This document shows, in pieces, positions 1-8,399 of a stretch of DNA of 64,000 nt; the stretch's first letter is position 1, and every line of letters begins with the position of its first letter. The notes under the pieces are model-generated. The model saw only the letters and a program-made list of their open reading frames with translations. It did no database searches and was not told where the DNA came from. A program made the position numbers and the translations under genes. Source of the DNA: VXNE01 sp965217825 (GTDB lineage Bacteria > Pseudomonadota > Gammaproteobacteria > Pseudomonadales > Azotimanducaceae); assembly GCA_965217825.1 (NCBI GenBank), contig OZ244571.1:3906001-3970000 (forward strand). Direction: 5' to 3'.

Positions 1-12
1 GGGAGAGGCGCG

Positions 13-291
13 ATGATCTGGTTCATCTTCATCGGCGACATGTTGGTGATGCTGTTCATGGTCGTCCTTGCGGCCTGGGTCTTCTACCGGGGGACGGACG
101 AGACCATCGACCGCGCGGCACGGATTCCCCTTGAGGATGAGAGCCCTCAGCCGGGGAGCGCGAGGGGGTACCCCTCGCATGCAAACAGCCCTCAGCCGGG
201 GAGCGCGAGGGGGCACCCCTCGCATGCAAACAGCCCTCAGCCGGGGAGCGCGAGGGTAGACGCCGCCGAAGAAGGCAGCCCGGATGCCTGA
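13..291 (+). CDS. ccoQ: cbb3-type cytochrome c oxidase, CcoQ-like subunit with repeat-derived tail
   Basis: A small membrane subunit of the cbb3 terminal oxidase in the inner membrane; CcoQ helps stabilise the CcoNOP complex. Only residues 1-26 look like CcoQ: one hydrophobic helix (about 3-24) followed by FYRGTD. From about residue 43 the protein is built of a 15-residue unit, SPQPGSARGYPSHAN, present about two and a half times and encoded by the 45-bp module A repeat, so the natural tail has been replaced or extended. The ATG follows GGGAGAGG by 4 bases. The 3' end overlaps ccoP by 8 bp, which together with the CcoP identity supports the call; ccoN and ccoO would lie upstream, outside the window. 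The 92-residue length exceeds the usual 50-60 because of the repeats. Confidence 0.8.
   Translation: MIWFIFIGDMLVMLFMVVLAAWVFYRGTDETIDRAARIPLEDESPQPGSARGYPSHANSPQPGSARGHPSHANSPQPGSARVDAAEEGSPDA
142..256 (+). repeat. Module A tandem repeat, two full 45-bp units plus a partial one
   Basis: Units span 142-186, 187-231 and 232-256 (partial). Each has the core CAGCCGGGGAGCGCGAGGG followed by a short palindrome (GCGAGGGG...CCCCTCGC). The period of 45 bp is 15 codons, so copy number can vary without shifting the ccoQ frame. Related copies occur at 26508-26537, 26998-27090, 42775-42864 and, degenerate, at 36338-36370. This is a REP-like dispersed family read here as protein. Confidence 0.9.
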
Positions 292-1174
292 ATTGCCGAA
301 CGAATTCTGGACCGGCTGGATCAGCGCGATCACGATCACCAGTCTGCTCGGGCTCGGCTGGCTCATTTACAGCGTCTATTTTTCCCCGGACGCGCCGAGC
401 GAGAAAGGCCGTCAGCCGATCTGGGACGGGGATCTTCGCGAAGGCGAGCATCCCGCGCCCATGTGGTGGTTCTGGCTCATCTTCGTGTCCCTCGTCATCT
501 CCGTCGTCTACCTGATGCTGTATCCGGGCCTCGGCAGCTACGCCGGCGCGTTGAAGTGGTCCCAGGGCGGCGAACTCGATGCCAGCATCACCGCCTTTGA
601 GACTGAATTCGGCGATGCGCGGCGGTTGGTCGCGCGAACAGACGTAGAGGTCCTTTCAAAGGATCCTGCGTTGATGGCATCTGCCCAGCGCGTTTACGAC
701 CGTAACTGCGCCGTGTGTCACGGTTACGATGCGAAAGGACTGACTCCCTATTTTCCGGACCTCACGGACGACGCATGGCAGTGGGGCGGTACCGCCGGGC
801 AGATCGAGCAGTCGATCCGCAGCGGCCGCAACGCGGTCATGATCGGCTGGCTGCAAGTGCTCGGCCAAAATGGCGTTGACCAACTCGCCGACTACACTTT
901 GGCACTGTCGCGAGAAGAAGCGGAGGGTCACGGCGGTCAAACCGCCTATCTCCAGTTTTGCGCCGCGTGCCACGGTGCCGACGGCGCCGGCAACCCGCTG
1001 CTCGGCGCGCCTAACCTCGTCGACGACGTACACCTCTACGGCGGCGACGTAGAAGCCATCCGGCACTCCATCGCGGTGGGGAGGAACGGTCAGATGCCGG
1101 CGTTTGGCGCGCGGCTCGACGACACGCAGATCAAGCTGCTCGTGGCGCTGCTGACTCCCGAGGAGGATCGGTAG
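284..1174 (+). CDS. ccoP: cbb3-type cytochrome c oxidase subunit III (dihaem cytochrome c)
   Basis: Carries electrons from periplasmic cytochrome c to the CcoO/CcoN subunits of the high-affinity cbb3 oxidase. The 296 residues show an N-terminal CcoP segment with two membrane helices (about 12-32 and 61-80) and two periplasmic cytochrome c domains with haem motifs CAVCH (142-146) and CAACH (226-230). Methionines suitable as distal haem ligands follow each motif (for example NGQMPAF near the C-terminus). Length is normal for CcoP. The start overlaps ccoQ by 8 bp, implying translational coupling. The gene ends the operon and converges with an ATPase gene on the other strand. Confidence 0.95.
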   Translation: MPELPNEFWTGWISAITITSLLGLGWLIYSVYFSPDAPSEKGRQPIWDGDLREGEHPAPMWWFWLIFVSLVISVVYLMLYPGLGSYAGALKWSQGGELDASITAFETEFGDARRLVARTDVEVLSKDPALMASAQRVYDRNCAVCHGYDAKGLTPYFPDLTDDAWQWGGTAGQIEQSIRSGRNAVMIGWLQVLGQNGVDQLADYTLALSREEAEGHGGQTAYLQFCAACHGADGAGNPLLGAPNLVDDVHLYGGDVEAIRHSIAVGRNGQMPAFGARLDDTQIKLLVALLTPEEDR

Positions 1175-1226
1175 ACGCGCGGGGGCGCGGCCGGACGCCG
1201 TCGCGCCGCCCCCTCGGGGAATCCCT

Positions 1227-2462
1227 TCAGAGAAGTCCGGGGGGCATGTCCCGAAGAATGAAGTCGCCGAGTAGCGGCAGCGAAAAGGAATACCTGCCAT
1301 GCCCGTTTCTATGGATCAGACCTTGCCCGCTCAAGGATGCGAGGATCTGGTTCACATGGCTGCTGCCGAAGGGCTTGTGCAATGATCGGCGCGATTGTTT
1401 GACGACTTCGGCGACCGTAAAGACATCGTCGTGTTTGTGTTCGAGCAGGCAGGCGATGTCGTACATCAATTCGCGCTGCCTGTCGGTCGTTCGCGACCAT
1501 CGTCCGGAGAAAAAATCGGCGTCGAGTTTCCTCGTGATTGCCTCCACGGGCACCGAGGCAGACGCCCCCCGATCGAGACGCTGGCTGAACGCGTCGTAGA
1601 CTTCCCGGCAGATGAACTGGATGAAGTATGGATAGCCCCCGGACAACTTGATGATTGTCTCCACGGACTCGTCGCTCAACCGGACGCTGCCTTGGATCCC
1701 TTCGACGGGCCGCACAATGGCGTCGCGGCTGTCCTTTCGCGACAGGCGCGCCAAGGACACCACATTGAACATGCGTTCCGCGAATGTGCGGGCCGCCACC
1801 AGTTTCGGGAAGAGGGTCGGCAATCCAGACAGCACGAGCAACACGGGAATCTCCTTGCGCTGCAGAGACTGGAAAGCGTCGAGCAACAGGGAAAGCGGAA
1901 ACTGGTCCACACTCGCGCGATCCGCGAGGTTCTGCGCTTCGTCGTACGCGAAGACGATGCCGCGAACGGACGCCCTGGACCCAACCGCCCGCCAGCATGT
2001 CTCGACGACTTCCTTGATCTTGTCGAGCGTGAGTCCGGGTGTCCGGGAGTGCAGTTCCGTCAGCGCGTCATAGGTCAGCCGGTGATCGATGACCTCCTCG
2101 TCTCCCGAGAACCCGATCGCCGACGTTCGCTCCGTCCGGAAAGTGATCGATGACGTCACCAGCGACAGATCGGTATACAGGCGGATGGCAAGGCGATCCT
2201 CGCCCAGGGTTGTCGATTCGGTCAGATCCGTACCCGCCCATAGCCAGCCGTTGGATATCGCCAGCGGCTTGAACGATTCCAGGAGAACGGTCTTGCCGAC
2301 ACCGCGGAGACCGGTGAGCAACATGTTGTCGAGAACGATCTCCTGTTCGAGCAGTCGCCGGAACGCCCGCGTTTCATCGCCTCGACCCGCAAGGTAAGGT
2401 GGTTGATGTCCGGCACCGGGGCGAAACGGATTGGCAATCAAAGGCATTTTCAGTCCTGACAT
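1227..2462 (-). CDS. AAA-type ATPase of unknown role
   Basis: A single-chain P-loop ATPase of 411 residues resembling the archaeal-ATPase/ORC1-like AAA group. The Walker A motif GLRGVGKT lies at 51-58 and Walker B (IVFAYDEA) at 169-176; an Arg-rich stretch and a region reading LSGGYPYFIQFICRE (around 280-295) are typical of the sensor and lid parts of such ATPases. The C-terminal ~80 residues look like a winged helix, with a conserved-looking HKPFGSSHVNQILASLSGQG segment. Such solitary ATPases often act as STAND-like or mobile-element-associated proteins, but nothing nearby identifies a partner. It converges with ccoP and starts divergently from the hydrolase at 2616. Confidence 0.75.
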   Translation of the reverse strand: MSGLKMPLIANPFRPGAGHQPPYLAGRGDETRAFRRLLEQEIVLDNMLLTGLRGVGKTVLLESFKPLAISNGWLWAGTDLTESTTLGEDRLAIRLYTDLSLVTSSITFRTERTSAIGFSGDEEVIDHRLTYDALTELHSRTPGLTLDKIKEVVETCWRAVGSRASVRGIVFAYDEAQNLADRASVDQFPLSLLLDAFQSLQRKEIPVLLVLSGLPTLFPKLVAARTFAERMFNVVSLARLSRKDSRDAIVRPVEGIQGSVRLSDESVETIIKLSGGYPYFIQFICREVYDAFSQRLDRGASASVPVEAITRKLDADFFSGRWSRTTDRQRELMYDIACLLEHKHDDVFTVAEVVKQSRRSLHKPFGSSHVNQILASLSGQGLIHRNGHGRYSFSLPLLGDFILRDMPPGLL

Positions 2463-2615
2463 TGATGTGGACTAAGTTTAGTATTCTACATAATTTTAGT
2501 GACAGCGCTATGGCCTGCAAACTTTTCTGAAGGATTTGCTCCTCTCGACGCACCGTCAACGCCCAAGGGATAAACTTTGTCGTCTTGCGACCAGGCGCTG
2601 CGGAGCACGCAATCG

Positions 2616-3551
2616 ATGTACCAAAACGAATTCGCGGCGGGCCTTTCGCCCCACGAGATGACACGCACCGAAGAGTTCCGAAGCCTTTGCCAGAGCGCGG
2701 CGGATTTGGGCCTCGCGTACAGCAGGGACATCGGCTACTGCTCTCGGCACACCGTAGTTCGCCGGCTCCGGTTCCACTTCACGGAATGGGGGCAGGCCGG
2801 TGCGCCGCCGATCCTGTTATTGCACGGAACGAATCAATCTTCCCACTCGTGGGATCTCGTCAGTCTTGCCCTCGCTCCTTCCTGGCACGTGTTCGCGCTC
2901 GATCAGCGTGGTCACGGCGACTCGGAGTGGAGCCGCGAACTCGACTACTCGACGACGGCGATGGCGGAGGACGCGATCGCTTTCGCCCGGGATCGTAAAC
3001 TGAAGCGGCCGATCATTGTCGGACACTCCATGGGCGGTCGCGTCGCCTTGCTCGCCGCGCTCAGGGAACCCGCCTTTGCGAGCGCGCTGGTCCTGGTCGA
3101 TTCCGGCCCTGAAATGAATGCCCGGGGCGGCAGGACGATCCGCAATTTCATTCGCAACAACCGCGAGTTCGACAACCTCGATCAGTTCATCGACAACGTC
3201 GTCGCCTACGATCCCTACCGCCAGCGCGAGCACGTCGAGCGGACCGTCAAGTACAACATGTTCCAGCGCGCCGACGGCAAGTACGTCAGCAAGAACGATC
3301 ATCGCCGCCTGGCTGATTCCCGCACCGCAATCGACCTCGGCGACGTAAGCGCCCTGCCTCACCCGGTACTGGTAGTGCGCGGAGAAAATTCGAACGTGTT
3401 CACGCCCGAGGCGGGCGAACGCCTCGTCGGCGCGCTGCCCGACGCGCGCCTGGTCACCGTGCCGAACTGCGGACACAACGTGCACTCGCAGAACACCCCT
3501 GGCTTCCTTGCGGCGGTCAAGCCGTTCCTGGACGAAGTGGCGGGCGTTTGA
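2616..3551 (+). CDS. alpha/beta-fold hydrolase
   Basis: An intracellular alpha/beta hydrolase of the haloalkane dehalogenase/epoxide hydrolase-like superfamily; substrate unknown. Visible motifs are the oxyanion HG (LLLHGTN), the strand LDQRGHGDS, the nucleophile elbow GHSMGG (Ser 138 from this start) and a late His in NCGHNVHS. The usual acid position after strand 6 or 7 reads RGENSN, so Glu may stand in for Asp. The start is uncertain: the frame opens further upstream at a TTG (2577), ATGs occur at 2616 and 2658, and the similarity to hydrolases begins only around residue 45. The last 90 bp and the trailing sequence are duplicated at 6345-6556. Confidence 0.8.
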   Translation: MYQNEFAAGLSPHEMTRTEEFRSLCQSAADLGLAYSRDIGYCSRHTVVRRLRFHFTEWGQAGAPPILLLHGTNQSSHSWDLVSLALAPSWHVFALDQRGHGDSEWSRELDYSTTAMAEDAIAFARDRKLKRPIIVGHSMGGRVALLAALREPAFASALVLVDSGPEMNARGGRTIRNFIRNNREFDNLDQFIDNVVAYDPYRQREHVERTVKYNMFQRADGKYVSKNDHRRLADSRTAIDLGDVSALPHPVLVVRGENSNVFTPEAGERLVGALPDARLVTVPNCGHNVHSQNTPGFLAAVKPFLDEVAGV

Positions 3552-3654
3552 CCTTGGTTCAAGAACGACAATCGCCCTTTTCGACCGCCAACCCGACTCC
3601 GGCTGAAGTGTACACAGCTTGGATTCCGTAACGACTCCACACGGTGTGTTAGAG
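3461..3654 (+). repeat. Direct duplication, copy 1 (hydrolase 3' end plus downstream DNA)
   Basis: This segment contains the last 30 codons of the hydrolase gene and about 100 bp beyond its stop, ending near GTGTGTTAGAG. A second copy lies at 6345-6556. Shared landmarks include GCCGAACTGCGGACACAACG, the stop followed by CCTTGGTTC, CAACCCGACTCCGGCTGAAG and AACGACTCCA. The two copies flank the lipoprotein gene. Confidence 0.85.
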
Positions 3655-3967
3655 CCCCACCCGCGCCCGATCGTTCCGGAACAACGGCGACTTGCCCATC
3701 GCGCGTCTCTCCGGCCTCGTCGACAGCGTCCTGCACGGTGTTGAACGCGCCTCCGAAGTTTCATTCCGCAGCCCGGATTCCCGGCTGCCGTCCCCGTCTT
3801 CGCCTCCAAAAACCCACACCTCGGCGCACAATGCCGCCGGTTATCGGCCAGGGACGAATCGCGCCCCATCGAACCGGATGACCGGCGAACGACTGCCGGA
3901 CTCCGTGTTGAACTTCCTATGCGGCATGCTGTCCATCGCATGTAGTCGTTGACACCGGAAATGACAA
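3655..3967. other. Intergenic stretch without a recognisable gene
   Basis: Between the end of the duplicated segment and the lipoprotein start. Short frames are open on both strands but none resembles a protein I recognise or has a convincing ribosome binding site. No clear tRNA, hairpin terminator or repeat of the module A/B/C family was seen. Confidence 0.5.
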
Positions 3968-6190
3968 ATGTCGGCATCACCTCGGAAGACGTGGAATCGG
4001 AGTTCGCTGCGGAGCCCACGGCTTGACGCAGCCTTCGCGCTGGCGCTCTCACTGGCGACCGGGTGCGGTGGCGGCGCCGCCGAGCCGCAGAGTCCGGGAG
4101 ATCGCGGCATTTCCGCCTGCATCCCCGCCGCCGCGACGGCATCGGCATCCGGCCGGGTGATCCCGTTCTTCCCGTCGGCCTCGACCGCGCTCGGCCGACA
4201 GGGCTTCGCGCGGGTCGTCAACCGCGCCGCCGAGGCGGGCGAGGTGTCGATCACGGCGTTCGACGACGAAGGGGGATCCTACGGTCCGCTGACGCTGACG
4301 CTCGACGCGAACGAGACGGCGCACTTCAACTCCGACGATCTGCAGAACGGCAACCCGGCCAAGGGATTGACGGGCTGCACGGGCATGGGACGAGGGGACT
4401 GGCGACTGGAACTCGCCAGCGAGCTCGATGTCGAGATCCTGTCCCACGTCCGCACCAGCGACGGCTTCCTCGCGTCGATGCACGACACCGTGCCTTGGGC
4501 AGACGGCGGATTCCAGGTCGCGACCTTCAACCCGGGCAGCAACCGGAACCAGGAGAGCCTCTTGCGGCTCGTCAACGTCGGCGAGACGGCCGCGACGGTC
4601 ACCATCGCCGCTATGGACGATGGCGGTGCCCCGGGTTCCGGCGCGGTTACCGTGGAGGTGCCCGCCGGAGTTGCGAGGACATACTCCGCAGCGGAGCTCG
4701 AGTCCGGCGGCGCAACGGGCATGGACGGATCGCTGGGGGACGGCGCGGGCAAATGGCGGCTGGCCATCCGATCGGATCAGGCGATCACGGCGATGAGCCT
4801 CCTGTCGAGCCCGAGCGGCCACCTGACGAACCTCTCGACCATCGCGGACAACGAGACGGACGGAATCCACGTCGTCCCGTTGTTCCCGGCCGCATCCGAT
4901 TCGCTCGGGCGTCAGGGCTTCGTGCGGGTGATCAACTACTCGGACGCGGCCGGCGAGGTGTCGATCCGGGCCTTCGACGACACCGGTCGGGGGTACGAGG
5001 CGCTCGTGCTGTCCCTCGGGGCGAACGAGACGAAGCACTTCAACTCGAACGACCTGGAGACCGGCGGCGGACCGAAGGGCTTGACCGGCAGCACGGGCGC
5101 GGGCAACGGCGACTGGCGCCTGGCGCTGACGAGCGACCTCGAAATCGAAGTGCTGGCCTACGTCAGGACCGCCGATGGTTTCGTCACGGCGATGCACGAC
5201 ACCGTGCCGCGAGAGGGCGACACCCACCGCGTCGCCACGTTCAATCCCGGCGCCAACGTCGACCAGGCGAGCCGTCTGCGGCTCGTCAACGCGGGCGAAG
5301 CGACCGCGCAGGTGATGATCACGGGCATCGACGACCGGGGCGAGCGCTCTGCCGGCGCGGTATCCGTCGCCGTTGCCGCGGGCGCGGCGCGGACGCTCAC
5401 GGCCCAGGAGCTCGAAGCCGGCGGCGACGGGTTCGAAGGCGCCATCGGCGACGGCGCGGGCAAGTGGCAGCTTGTCGTCGAGTCGCAGCAGCCGATCATC
5501 GTGATGAACCTGCTTGCCAGTCCCACCGGCCATCTGGCGAACCTGTCGACCAGGCTGGCCGATGCCCTGACGTTCACCTTCAATTTCCATCGCGGGGCCC
5601 AGGGGTTCATCGCCGACTTCGCCGACTATCCACCCGCCTACAACGAAGGCTACGAGTTGACCTCGGAATTCCGCCCGCTCCCGTCTCCCCTGGAGCCGCG
5701 CTCCGCCCTTTTCATCTCCGGCGTCAACCACAGCGGCGATCTCTTCATGTTTTTCAAGGGACAGTTCGGCGGCCTTGTCCCGGGTGCGCGCTATGCCGTT
5801 GCCGCAAGCGTCGAAATCGCCACCGACACTCGGACCGGGTGCTTCGGCATCGGCGGCCCGCCTGGCGAGAGCGTCTGGATCAAGGCCGGCGCGAGCGCCG
5901 TCGAACCACTGCCGGTCCTGGTGGGCTCTTCCCTGCGGATGAACATCGACATCGGAAGCCAGTCCGTCGGGGGCGAACACGCCGTGGTGCTCGGCGACGT
6001 CGCCAACTCCCGAAGCTGCGAGCAGTCGCGCCAATGGGAGCACAAGTCCTTCCGGAGTCGATCGCTACCAACACTCCTCTCGGCACCTGCCGACGGCCGG
6101 GCCTGGCTGCTGTTCGGTGTCGACTCGGGATTCGCGGGGCGGACGGAAATCTATTTCACCCAAGCGTCGGTCGCCTTCACGCCGATCTGA
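3968..6190 (+). CDS. Secreted lipoprotein built from four internal repeats, function unknown
   Basis: Residues 20-33 form a hydrophobic signal ending in SLATGC, a plausible lipobox with Cys33. The body contains a duplicated pair of beta-rich units: type 1 at about 64-181 and 302-417 (landmarks FFPSAS or LFPAAS, LGRQGF, AGEVSI, AFDD, NETxHFNS, DLQ or DLE, GLTG, GDWRL, MHDTVP) and type 2 at about 183-293 and 420-529 (VATFNPG, LRLVN, GAGKW, SPSGHL or SPTGHL, NLST). A distinct region follows from about 535 to 740 with two Cys (FGIG and SRSCEQ contexts). I do not recognise a characterised family; the repeats suggest a surface or periplasmic adhesin-like or binding protein. No operon partner is visible, and the gene is bracketed by the 3461/6345 duplication, which hints at insertion or local duplication. 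Confidence 0.7.
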   Translation: MSASPRKTWNRSSLRSPRLDAAFALALSLATGCGGGAAEPQSPGDRGISACIPAAATASASGRVIPFFPSASTALGRQGFARVVNRAAEAGEVSITAFDDEGGSYGPLTLTLDANETAHFNSDDLQNGNPAKGLTGCTGMGRGDWRLELASELDVEILSHVRTSDGFLASMHDTVPWADGGFQVATFNPGSNRNQESLLRLVNVGETAATVTIAAMDDGGAPGSGAVTVEVPAGVARTYSAAELESGGATGMDGSLGDGAGKWRLAIRSDQAITAMSLLSSPSGHLTNLSTIADNETDGIHVVPLFPAASDSLGRQGFVRVINYSDAAGEVSIRAFDDTGRGYEALVLSLGANETKHFNSNDLETGGGPKGLTGSTGAGNGDWRLALTSDLEIEVLAYVRTADGFVTAMHDTVPREGDTHRVATFNPGANVDQASRLRLVNAGEATAQVMITGIDDRGERSAGAVSVAVAAGAARTLTAQELEAGGDGFEGAIGDGAGKWQLVVESQQPIIVMNLLASPTGHLANLSTRLADALTFTFNFHRGAQGFIADFADYPPAYNEGYELTSEFRPLPSPLEPRSALFISGVNHSGDLFMFFKGQFGGLVPGARYAVAASVEIATDTRTGCFGIGGPPGESVWIKAGASAVEPLPVLVGSSLRMNIDIGSQSVGGEHAVVLGDVANSRSCEQSRQWEHKSFRSRSLPTLLSAPADGRAWLLFGVDSGFAGRTEIYFTQASVAFTPI

Positions 6191-6344
6191 ACGCCGGCGT
6201 CCTGGGCCCTTGAGCGACTCGATCAGGTCGGCGAGCGTGCCGAGGTAGCCGCGGCGGCGAGACGCCGCGGGCGGCTGCCGACCCTCGCCTCGACGCGGAA
6301 TGGAGAGGGGAGTCCGGCGATCCGGTTGCGCCCGCGCGCCCAAT

Positions 6345-6556
6345 GCCGAACTGCGGACACAACGTGCATTCCCAGAACACGCCGGGTTTCCTCGCGGCGA
6401 TCAAGCCGTTCCTGGACGAGATGGCAGGCGCCTGACCTTGGTTCGGGAACGGTAGCGCGCTTCTGGACAGCCAACCCGACTCCGGCTGAAGCGCGACCGA
6501 CCGCCGCGTTCACGCGCAACTCGGATTTCGCAACGACTCCATACGGTGCGTTAGAG
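6345..6556 (+). pseudogene. Hydrolase 3'-end fragment, copy 2 of the direct duplication
   Basis: The first 90 bp (to the stop at 6434) encode the last ~29 residues of an alpha/beta hydrolase paralogous to the gene ending at 3551 (NCGHNVHSQNTPGFLAA with the stop at the same place), but nothing of the upstream part of such a gene is present. Similarity continues about 120 bp past the stop. It is a truncated duplicate or the scar of a lost paralogue. Confidence 0.75.
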
Positions 6557-6590
6557 TCGTAAAATGTTTTCTTGATCGATTGTGAGCCGA

Positions 6591-6800
6591 ATGGAACAAG
6601 TGGAAGTGTCCCCGAATTTCCAGGTCGTCATACCCAAACTGGTGCGCGAGTCCCTTGGCATACGGCCCGGCCAGCGCTTGCAGGTTGTAACCTGCGGGGA
6701 CCGCATCGAACTCATCCCGCTGCGCGATATAGGCGAGATGAGGGGATTCCTCGCTGGCATGGATCCCCGTTTCGAGCGCGAACCGGATCGCGAACTCTGA
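6591..6800 (+). CDS. AbrB/SpoVT-fold DNA-binding protein, antitoxin-like
   Basis: A 69-residue swapped-hairpin AbrB-type protein. The N-terminal pattern VEVSPNFQVVIPKLVRESLGIRPG... is typical: a leading strand, the conserved Ile-Pro, then a helix ending in LGIRPG and a second strand (IELIPL). Such proteins usually act as antitoxins to a VapC-type PIN toxin encoded immediately downstream. Here no PIN gene follows: after the stop and a stray ATG the sequence runs into a partial module C repeat and then lipB on the other strand. It is therefore an orphan. A GTG at 6582 is an alternative start; the ATG fits the family better. Confidence 0.75.
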   Translation: MEQVEVSPNFQVVIPKLVRESLGIRPGQRLQVVTCGDRIELIPLRDIGEMRGFLAGMDPRFEREPDREL

Positions 6801-6806
6801 CGATGG

Positions 6807-6840
6807 CTGACGCTCCCCGGCGAAGTTTGTTCCATGGAAG
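6807..6840 (-). repeat. Partial module C repeat (reverse orientation)
   Basis: Reads as the reverse complement of the first part of the element at 22097, including CGCTCCCCGG, AGTTTGTTCC and CCATGGAA. It fills the space between the AbrB-type gene and the lipB stop. Confidence 0.7.
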
Positions 6841-6847
6841 TGCGGTA

Positions 6848-7549
6848 TTAGCTCCGCAACGAGGCCCGGATCCATCGGCCGGGTTGCGCCTTGAGCGAGT
6901 CGAAGCCGAATCGCAGCGCCAGTTCGCGCACCAGCGCCGCCCGCGCAACATCCAGATCTACCGGGCCGCCGAGATCGGAGACTTGCGTGACATCCATTCC
7001 CACCAGGCCGCACGGATTGATGCGGGAGAAGGGTTCCAGGTCCATGGCCACGTTTAGCGCGAGGCCGTGGTACGCGCATCCGCGTCGGACGCGCAAACCG
7101 AGGGCCCCGATCTTGCGGCCACCGACGTAGACGCCTCGGGCATCGCCGCGCGTTTCAGCCTCGATGTGCCAGCCTCCCAGCACGGCGACCACGGCGCTCT
7201 CGATACCGTCGACCAAAGCCCGAACACCAATACACATGCGGCCGACATCGAACATCGTGTATGCGACGATCTGTCCCGGCCCGTGATAGGTGACTTGCCC
7301 GCCCCGGTCCGTGGCCACGACCGGAATATCGTCGGGCGCCAGCACGTGCTCCGGCTTGCCGGCCTGTCCCTGCGTAAAGACTGCTTCGTGTTCCGTCAGC
7401 CAGATTTCGTCCGTTGAGTTGACATCCCGCGCATTCGTGAACGCGCGCATCGCGTCGAACACTGTCCGATAGTCCGTCAGGCCGAGATCCCGCACCCGAA
7501 GCGGGATACCGCCGAATCCCTCAACTCTCGATTCCGCCCGTTCTACCAT
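6848..7549 (-). CDS. lipB: Octanoyl-[ACP]:protein N-octanoyltransferase
   Basis: Transfers octanoate from acyl carrier protein to lipoyl domains of 2-oxoacid dehydrogenases and GcvH in the cytoplasm; LipA would then insert sulfur. The family signature RGGQVTYHGPGQ is at 82-93, the catalytic Lys in GGRKIGALG at 146 and the thioester Cys in NPCGLVG at 180. ATG at 7549 gives 233 residues, a normal length; the frame continues upstream but that part is not LipB-like. In Pseudomonas-type genomes lipB follows dacC; here it is separated from dacC by about 12.5 kb, and no lipA is in view. Confidence 0.95.
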   Translation of the reverse strand: MVERAESRVEGFGGIPLRVRDLGLTDYRTVFDAMRAFTNARDVNSTDEIWLTEHEAVFTQGQAGKPEHVLAPDDIPVVATDRGGQVTYHGPGQIVAYTMFDVGRMCIGVRALVDGIESAVVAVLGGWHIEAETRGDARGVYVGGRKIGALGLRVRRGCAYHGLALNVAMDLEPFSRINPCGLVGMDVTQVSDLGGPVDLDVARAALVRELALRFGFDSLKAQPGRWIRASLRS

Positions 7550-7708
7550 CGTCTCGACACCCGGATCGCGCAAATTATAGTGGCCACGCCGAGGCGACCG
7601 GCCGTACCGTCCTGGGGAGGGCAATCTTCCTCTCGCCAGAAACGGTGTCCAAGCGAACACATGGCCAAACTTGCGTTAAGCTATCTCCCAAGGAACGAAG
7701 GAGGGTAG

Positions 7709-8377
7709 ATGACCATTATCAGGGATAAAGTCGACAAGCCGAAGGGCCGCGCCGCCCCGAGTCGACGGTTTGAAATCTTTGCCAATCCAGCGATGAGCGA
7801 GCGCTACACATGGCAACGCGCGGACTGGTCGCAGGCGACAGCAAATTGGGAAATGAGCGATCTCGTCGAGAAGTACGGCGAAGAAGAAGTGCGCAACAAG
7901 ATGACCGAGGTGCTCAAGTCCTATGCCGGTGGCATGGTGATAACGGGGCTCTTCGCCGAAGGCGGTATGGAAAACCGTGGCAGGCGTCCGCGAAGAGGTT
8001 GCAGCCTGACCCATATCTGGGTTGGACCCGGTTTTCCGCTGTTCCGGCACAGCCATCCTGGCAGTGGCGACTGTCTCTATTACGTGACCAATGGCGAACT
8101 CATCGTCGGCAGGCGCCATCTCGGGCCGGGATCGGGGTTCTTCATTCCCGCCGGCATGCCTTACAAGTACACCGGCGGCCCGAACGGGGCCGAACTCCTG
8201 GAGTTCCACCCGGGAGGCGGCGACCCGGACGCGCCGGGCTTGAAGGTCGACGAGCGAACGATGGATTCGATGCAGCGGCTCGTCGACGATGCCAACGAGA
8301 ACCGGCACAGGTGGCAAAGGCCCGAGAGAATAGGCGACACAACCCGAGACGAGACCGAAGAAACATCTGACGGCTAA
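7709..8377 (+). CDS. Cupin-domain protein
   Basis: The middle (about 105-175) is a single cupin barrel: the first motif contains FRHSHPG with likely metal-binding His residues, then GELIVG, and the second half contains GSGFFIPAGMPY and LLEFHPGGG. The N-terminal 75 residues are helical and not recognised. Cupins of this layout act as dioxygenases, isomerases or sensors for small acids; the substrate cannot be deduced. A strong Shine-Dalgarno (AAGGAGGG) precedes the ATG. The next gene, an HpcH-type lyase, starts 22 bp downstream in the same direction, so the two are probably co-transcribed in a catabolic unit. Confidence 0.75.
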   Translation: MTIIRDKVDKPKGRAAPSRRFEIFANPAMSERYTWQRADWSQATANWEMSDLVEKYGEEEVRNKMTEVLKSYAGGMVITGLFAEGGMENRGRRPRRGCSLTHIWVGPGFPLFRHSHPGSGDCLYYVTNGELIVGRRHLGPGSGFFIPAGMPYKYTGGPNGAELLEFHPGGGDPDAPGLKVDERTMDSMQRLVDDANENRHRWQRPERIGDTTRDETEETSDG

Positions 8378-8399
8378 CAACCAGTCCAGGGCCTACGTA

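Noticed and set aside
142..256. Could the tandem 45-bp units be a CRISPR array?
   Set aside because: There are no unique spacers; the whole unit repeats, and it lies inside ccoQ.
4049..6043. A 664-codon open frame on the minus strand across the lipoprotein gene
   Set aside because: It is antisense to a protein with clear internal repeats and a signal peptide; its composition (Arg/Gly/Val-rich, no motifs) is that of a GC-rich shadow frame.
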